From Gammaproteobacteria bacterium (GTDB lineage Bacteria; Pseudomonadota; Gammaproteobacteria; Xanthomonadales; Wenzhouxiangellaceae): DNA of 64,000 bases. The notes below the pieces were generated by a model. It saw only the letters and a list, made by a program, of their open reading frames with translations, had not been told where the DNA came from and made no database searches. Where the stretch lies: positions 1 to 64,000 of the forward strand of contig JAHJQV010000063.1 in the NCBI GenBank assembly GCA_018819105.1, given 5' to 3'. Of the stretch, positions 61,256 to 64,000 are shown piece after piece; within the stretch, counting starts at the first letter, position 1, and the number at the start of each line of letters is the position of its first letter. Position numbers and translations under genes: made by a program.

Positions 61256-62172
61256 GTCGATGACTCCTGCATTTCGCACACCACAGCATCGACCGCACAG
61301 TACCTGTCAGCATCCGTGTGCTCCGGCTGCAGCGTTGGATGATCGATACTGAATTGCTCAGCCAGAAGACTTTGTAATTGCAGCACCTGCTTCGGCCATT
61401 GCAATAAATCCGCGACCACCACGTGCGCCGACAATGCAATGCGTGCGCTGCTGATCTGCCAGATGTGCAGATCATGCACTGCCACCACGCCATCGACCTG
61501 GCACATGCAAGCTCGCACTTGTTCGGGATCAATCGCCGCCGGTACCGCTTCCATTACCACATCCACACTGGCGCGCAGCAAACGCAACGCAGAGTGCAGT
61601 AACAAAGCGCTGATCAACAGCGACAGAATTGGATCGATGGGCGTCCAGCCAGTAGTCATGATCACCACACCGGCGGTGATGGCGGCAAACGAACCCAGCA
61701 GATCACCAAGCACGTGCAAGCGTGCTGCGCGCGTGTTCAGCGATTGCCGGCCGCCAGAGATTACCCACAGCACCCCCAGGTTGATGATCAGCCCCAGCGC
61801 TGCGACCACCAGCACGGTGCCACCGGCAATCGGTAACGGTGTGTGCAAGCGCTGCCAGGCGTGGTAGACAATAAAGCCGATCAGTACCAGCATGATGCTG
61901 GTATTGATCAGCGCTGCCAATACTTCGGCACGACCGTTACCCCAGCTGCGCCGCTGCGTCGATTTGCGACCGGCATACCAGGCCGCCAGCGCCGCCAGGG
62001 TCAGTGAAGTGCTGTCCACCAGCATGTGCCCGGCATCGGCCATCAACGCCAGCGAGTTGCCCCACCAGCCCGCCACCAGCTCGACAGCGGCAAATACCAG
62101 CGTCAGCGCCACTGCGATACCAAGTTTTCTGGCATCGTGCTGATCGTGATGCTGGTGATCGTGATGGTTCAT
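61252..62172 (-). CDS. CDF family divalent metal cation exporter (CzcD/ZitB-like)
   Basis: A 306-residue inner-membrane antiporter for Zn(II) or related ions. A histidine-rich N-terminus (HHDHQHHDQHD) is followed by six helices. The first metal site is ADAGHMLVDS (H49 and D53), the second HVLGDLLGS. The C-terminal cytoplasmic domain (AVHDLHIWQISSARIALSAHVVV) carries typical CDF residues. The start at 62172 is chosen because a TATAAT box lies 6 bases upstream, so the transcript may be nearly leaderless; an in-frame codon at 62211 is disfavoured. It is the first gene of a two-gene unit with the dehalogenase. Confidence 0.93.
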   Translation of the reverse strand: MNHHDHQHHDQHDARKLGIAVALTLVFAAVELVAGWWGNSLALMADAGHMLVDSTSLTLAALAAWYAGRKSTQRRSWGNGRAEVLAALINTSIMLVLIGFIVYHAWQRLHTPLPIAGGTVLVVAALGLIINLGVLWVISGGRQSLNTRAARLHVLGDLLGSFAAITAGVVIMTTGWTPIDPILSLLISALLLHSALRLLRASVDVVMEAVPAAIDPEQVRACMCQVDGVVAVHDLHIWQISSARIALSAHVVVADLLQWPKQVLQLQSLLAEQFSIDHPTLQPEHTDADRYCAVDAVVCEMQESST

Positions 62173-62178
62173 GCGATC

Positions 62179-62209
62179 ATTATAGAAGCGCAGACAGGCC
62201 ATAGTCTGC
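62179..62209 (-). promoter_or_regulatory. Candidate promoter and operator of the CDF gene
   Basis: On the minus strand, a perfect 6-base inverted repeat GCAGAC...GTCTGC (8-base spacer, 62209-62190) is followed 5 bases later by TATAAT (62184-62179), 6 bases before the ATG. The palindrome overlaps the -35 zone, as expected for a metal-responsive regulator site. No regulator gene is adjacent. Confidence 0.4.
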
Positions 62210-62266
62210 ATATTCCATGAAGGGTTATAGTGCGGATGTCTGCGTGGCTGATAGCCTGAAATCAGC

Positions 62267-62314
62267 TTGGCCTGGTATCAAATTGGCCTGGTATCAAATT
62301 GGCCAGGCATCAGA
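62267..62314. repeat. Three tandem 16-bp repeats
   Basis: TTGGCCTGGTATCAAA occurs twice (62267-62282, 62283-62298), followed by a third, diverged copy TTGGCCAGGCATCAGA (62299-62314). They lie upstream of the CDF promoter and downstream of the hydrolase gene. Confidence 0.75.
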
Positions 62315-62321
62315 TTAGCAA

Positions 62322-62344
62322 CCGGCACCACAATGCAGTGCCGG
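62322..62344 (-). terminator. Weak hairpin after the hydrolase gene
   Basis: CCGGCAC and GTGCCGG form a 7-base stem with a 9-base loop just beyond the stop of the hydrolase gene. There is no T-run, so termination is uncertain. Confidence 0.3.
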
Positions 62345-62365
62345 AGATGACCAACGGTGACTGCG

Positions 62366-64000
62366 TCAGCGCGCCGCCTGACTGTTCATGGTCGAGTTTC
62401 GGCTGGCATCGGTGACCTGGGCCGGATCACGCATGCCGGTGGTATGGCACCAGCCGGTCTTGTGACCTCGGTTGATGGCACCAGACAATTGACCGTAAGT
62501 ACGTTCGGTGGTGCCGTCTTCCGGATCACTGAGCACCAGATCGCTGGCAATATTGCAATAATCCCAGCGCCACCATACATCGGTGAACGAGGTGGTGTAA
62601 TAGTTCACCTCGGCGCGTGCCCACGACGGAATACCGGCCAGCCAGTTGGCGGCACCGGAGTACGTCAGATCGGTGTTGGTACCACAGCCGACCCCGAACA
62701 CCGAACCCAACGCGGCCAGGTTACCAGCCAGCGCGGTACCTCGATAAGGCGTGCCGACTGACTGGATCAAGCGGCCGGCTGAGGCAAAATCAAGGCCACT
62801 CCAGTAATACGTGTACAGATGGGTTGCCGCCGCACCGCCCTGGCTGTGGGCGACGATGCCGTAGGAATCAAACTGTTGACCGAAATTGAGAATATTCAGG
62901 GCAAACTGGTTGTGGGAGCGGTTCTGATTGAAGTCCTGGAATTTGGCGCTGGATGCAAACTGGCCCTGTACCGGGCCCCAGGCGTCACCGGAACAATAAC
63001 CATGCACCAGCAGCAGACGCGCACTGGCGCGCGTGCTGGCGCGCTGTGGTCGCGGACCCATCAGCATGGCTTCATCTACGCTGGCTGGTGCGCGGGTAGC
63101 AGCTGCGGGCAGACGAGCAATGTTTAGCGGCATGCGGCTGGCCTCGCTCAGTACAATGAAATGATCCGCCTGTTCGATGCGCACATTGCGCAATTCAAAC
63201 GGCTCCCCGGCTCCGGACAGGCCAATCCAGCGGCTGTCCAGATGCAGTTGCGGGTTATCAGCCGGCAGCATACCGCCGATCCAGGCCACTGGCACCGACT
63301 GCTTGCCGATCTTGCCCCAGACTTCGGCATAGGCGTGCACGAACGGTTCAGATGCCGAGCGCACTCCGGCAACCCCCAGATCAATCAGCAGTCTGCGCGC
63401 ATCGATTTGATCGGCAAACGCCGGTAAATCGGCATCCAGCGTCATGCCACGCACCAGTGGGCGTTCGATCACAGCCAGCGCATGTTCCACCGTGCGCAGC
63501 ACCATAGTACCGTCCGCGCTGCGCCCGCGTAGCACCACCTGGACCACATGGTCACCGGCCAGCATCGGTGTGTAGGCTGCCTGCAACGTGCCAGTTGCGC
63601 TGCCAACCTCAGCACTGCGCTGAATTGTCGACACTGCCGACTCCGCATGCATCGGCACAATCTGTTGTGTGCCCGATGGATCGGTGACGCGCAGGAAAGC
63701 CTGCTCTACCTTAAAGCCGTGATCGGCCTGGCTGATCTGTGTCGGGCTGATCTGAGCCGAATCGAGTTCGGTATCCGCTAGTACCATGTCGGCCAGATAC
63801 ACCTGTGCCTCACCGATCAGTTGGCGACGATGCTGCTGCCAGGAGCGCAACTGCCACGGGCTGTCACTGGCGAGCATGACAAAGCCACGCGACTGCTGCG
63901 GCTGTGCCGCGCTGATCTGCAGTCTGATTACATCCTGCAGCGGATCGGCAAAGCGATACGCGGTGCCGGCAAACTGTTCGTTTTGCAAACCGTAATTGAC
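62366..64000 (-). CDS. Lipase-like alpha/beta hydrolase, 5' end beyond the window
   Basis: Partial: the frame is open to the last base of the window (reading VNYGLQNEQF...), so the start lies outside. At least 544 residues are visible. The N-terminal ~300 residues are beta-sandwich-like with no named family. A C-terminal alpha/beta hydrolase domain follows, with the oxyanion segment LLLVHGYCSGDAWG and a nucleophile elbow AHSQGGAAATHLY, where the first glycine of the usual GxSxG is alanine. SVGTPYRGTALAG is lipase-like. The TTG at 63988 is not a credible start. An exported carboxylesterase or lipase is the best guess. Confidence 0.75.
   Translation of the reverse strand, partial: VNYGLQNEQFAGTAYRFADPLQDVIRLQISAAQPQQSRGFVMLASDSPWQLRSWQQHRRQLIGEAQVYLADMVLADTELDSAQISPTQISQADHGFKVEQAFLRVTDPSGTQQIVPMHAESAVSTIQRSAEVGSATGTLQAAYTPMLAGDHVVQVVLRGRSADGTMVLRTVEHALAVIERPLVRGMTLDADLPAFADQIDARRLLIDLGVAGVRSASEPFVHAYAEVWGKIGKQSVPVAWIGGMLPADNPQLHLDSRWIGLSGAGEPFELRNVRIEQADHFIVLSEASRMPLNIARLPAAATRAPASVDEAMLMGPRPQRASTRASARLLLVHGYCSGDAWGPVQGQFASSAKFQDFNQNRSHNQFALNILNFGQQFDSYGIVAHSQGGAAATHLYTYYWSGLDFASAGRLIQSVGTPYRGTALAGNLAALGSVFGVGCGTNTDLTYSGAANWLAGIPSWARAEVNYYTTSFTDVWWRWDYCNIASDLVLSDPEDGTTERTYGQLSGAINRGHKTGWCHTTGMRDPAQVTDASRNSTMNSQAAR

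Overview
The window looks like chromosomal DNA of a gammaproteobacterium, most plausibly from the Xanthomonadales/Lysobacterales neighbourhood. I infer this from gene content: ubiE-ubiJ-ubiB downstream of hslU, an AddA-like helicase paired with a TIGR03623-type nuclease, an ECF sigma factor of the TIGR02999 type next to a TPR-containing Ser/Thr kinase, a CGFS glutaredoxin fused to a rhodanese, and exported proteins ending in a DGFE-like tail. Most genes are GC-rich and tightly packed with 4-base ATGA overlaps. Two stretches (25.4-29.3 kb and 51.3-52.6 kb) are visibly AT-richer. No tRNA, rRNA, CRISPR array, transposase or phage gene was recognised.

Layout. 0.3-4.8 kb: two tandem exported FG-GAP/ASPIC propellers, then L-serine ammonia-lyase. 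5-9.5 kb (minus): a five-gene operon with both rSAM/selenodomain-associated transferases (TIGR04282, TIGR04283), a TVP38 membrane protein, a MerA-like flavoprotein and a DUF547 protein. 9.7-11.3 kb: divergent, extracytoplasmic msrA and msrB. 11.5-15.7 kb: a lysophospholipid transporter-acyltransferase fusion coupled to an osmoprotectant-type ABC transporter. 15.8-19.2 kb: ECF sigma factor and membrane Ser/Thr kinase. 19.3-25.2 kb (minus): exported Calx-beta, beta-helix and BNR propeller proteins, with a 143-bp tandem repeat between them. 25.5-29.3 kb: a large AT-rich TPR/DUF3857/transglutaminase gene broken by a frameshift. 29.3-32.5 kb (minus): glutaredoxin-rhodanese fusion, a REP-rich gap, alkaline phosphatase. 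32.6-38.7 kb (minus): the helicase/nuclease repair pair.

38.8-49.2 kb is the most coherent block. It holds a sulfate-type ABC transporter (extended ATPase, lipoprotein binding protein, two permeases), a PAS histidine kinase, an OmpR-type regulator, a YdhS-like flavoprotein and an AlgE-like porin. Triplets of 11-bp-spaced T(N)3ACC-like repeats lie in front of both the transporter operon and the porin gene. This suggests one regulon, in which porin and transporter import an oxyanion or sulfur compound under control of the local two-component system.

49.4-64 kb: an LEA-type lipoprotein, hslU without hslV, an AT-rich insert coding an exported TPR protein and a 61-residue exported protein, the ubiquinone genes ubiE-ubiJ-ubiB, an exported HExxH peptidase, AsmA, a haloacid dehalogenase with a CDF metal exporter, and a lipase-like hydrolase cut by the window end. 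Several families of short palindromic (REP-like) repeats sit in the gaps.
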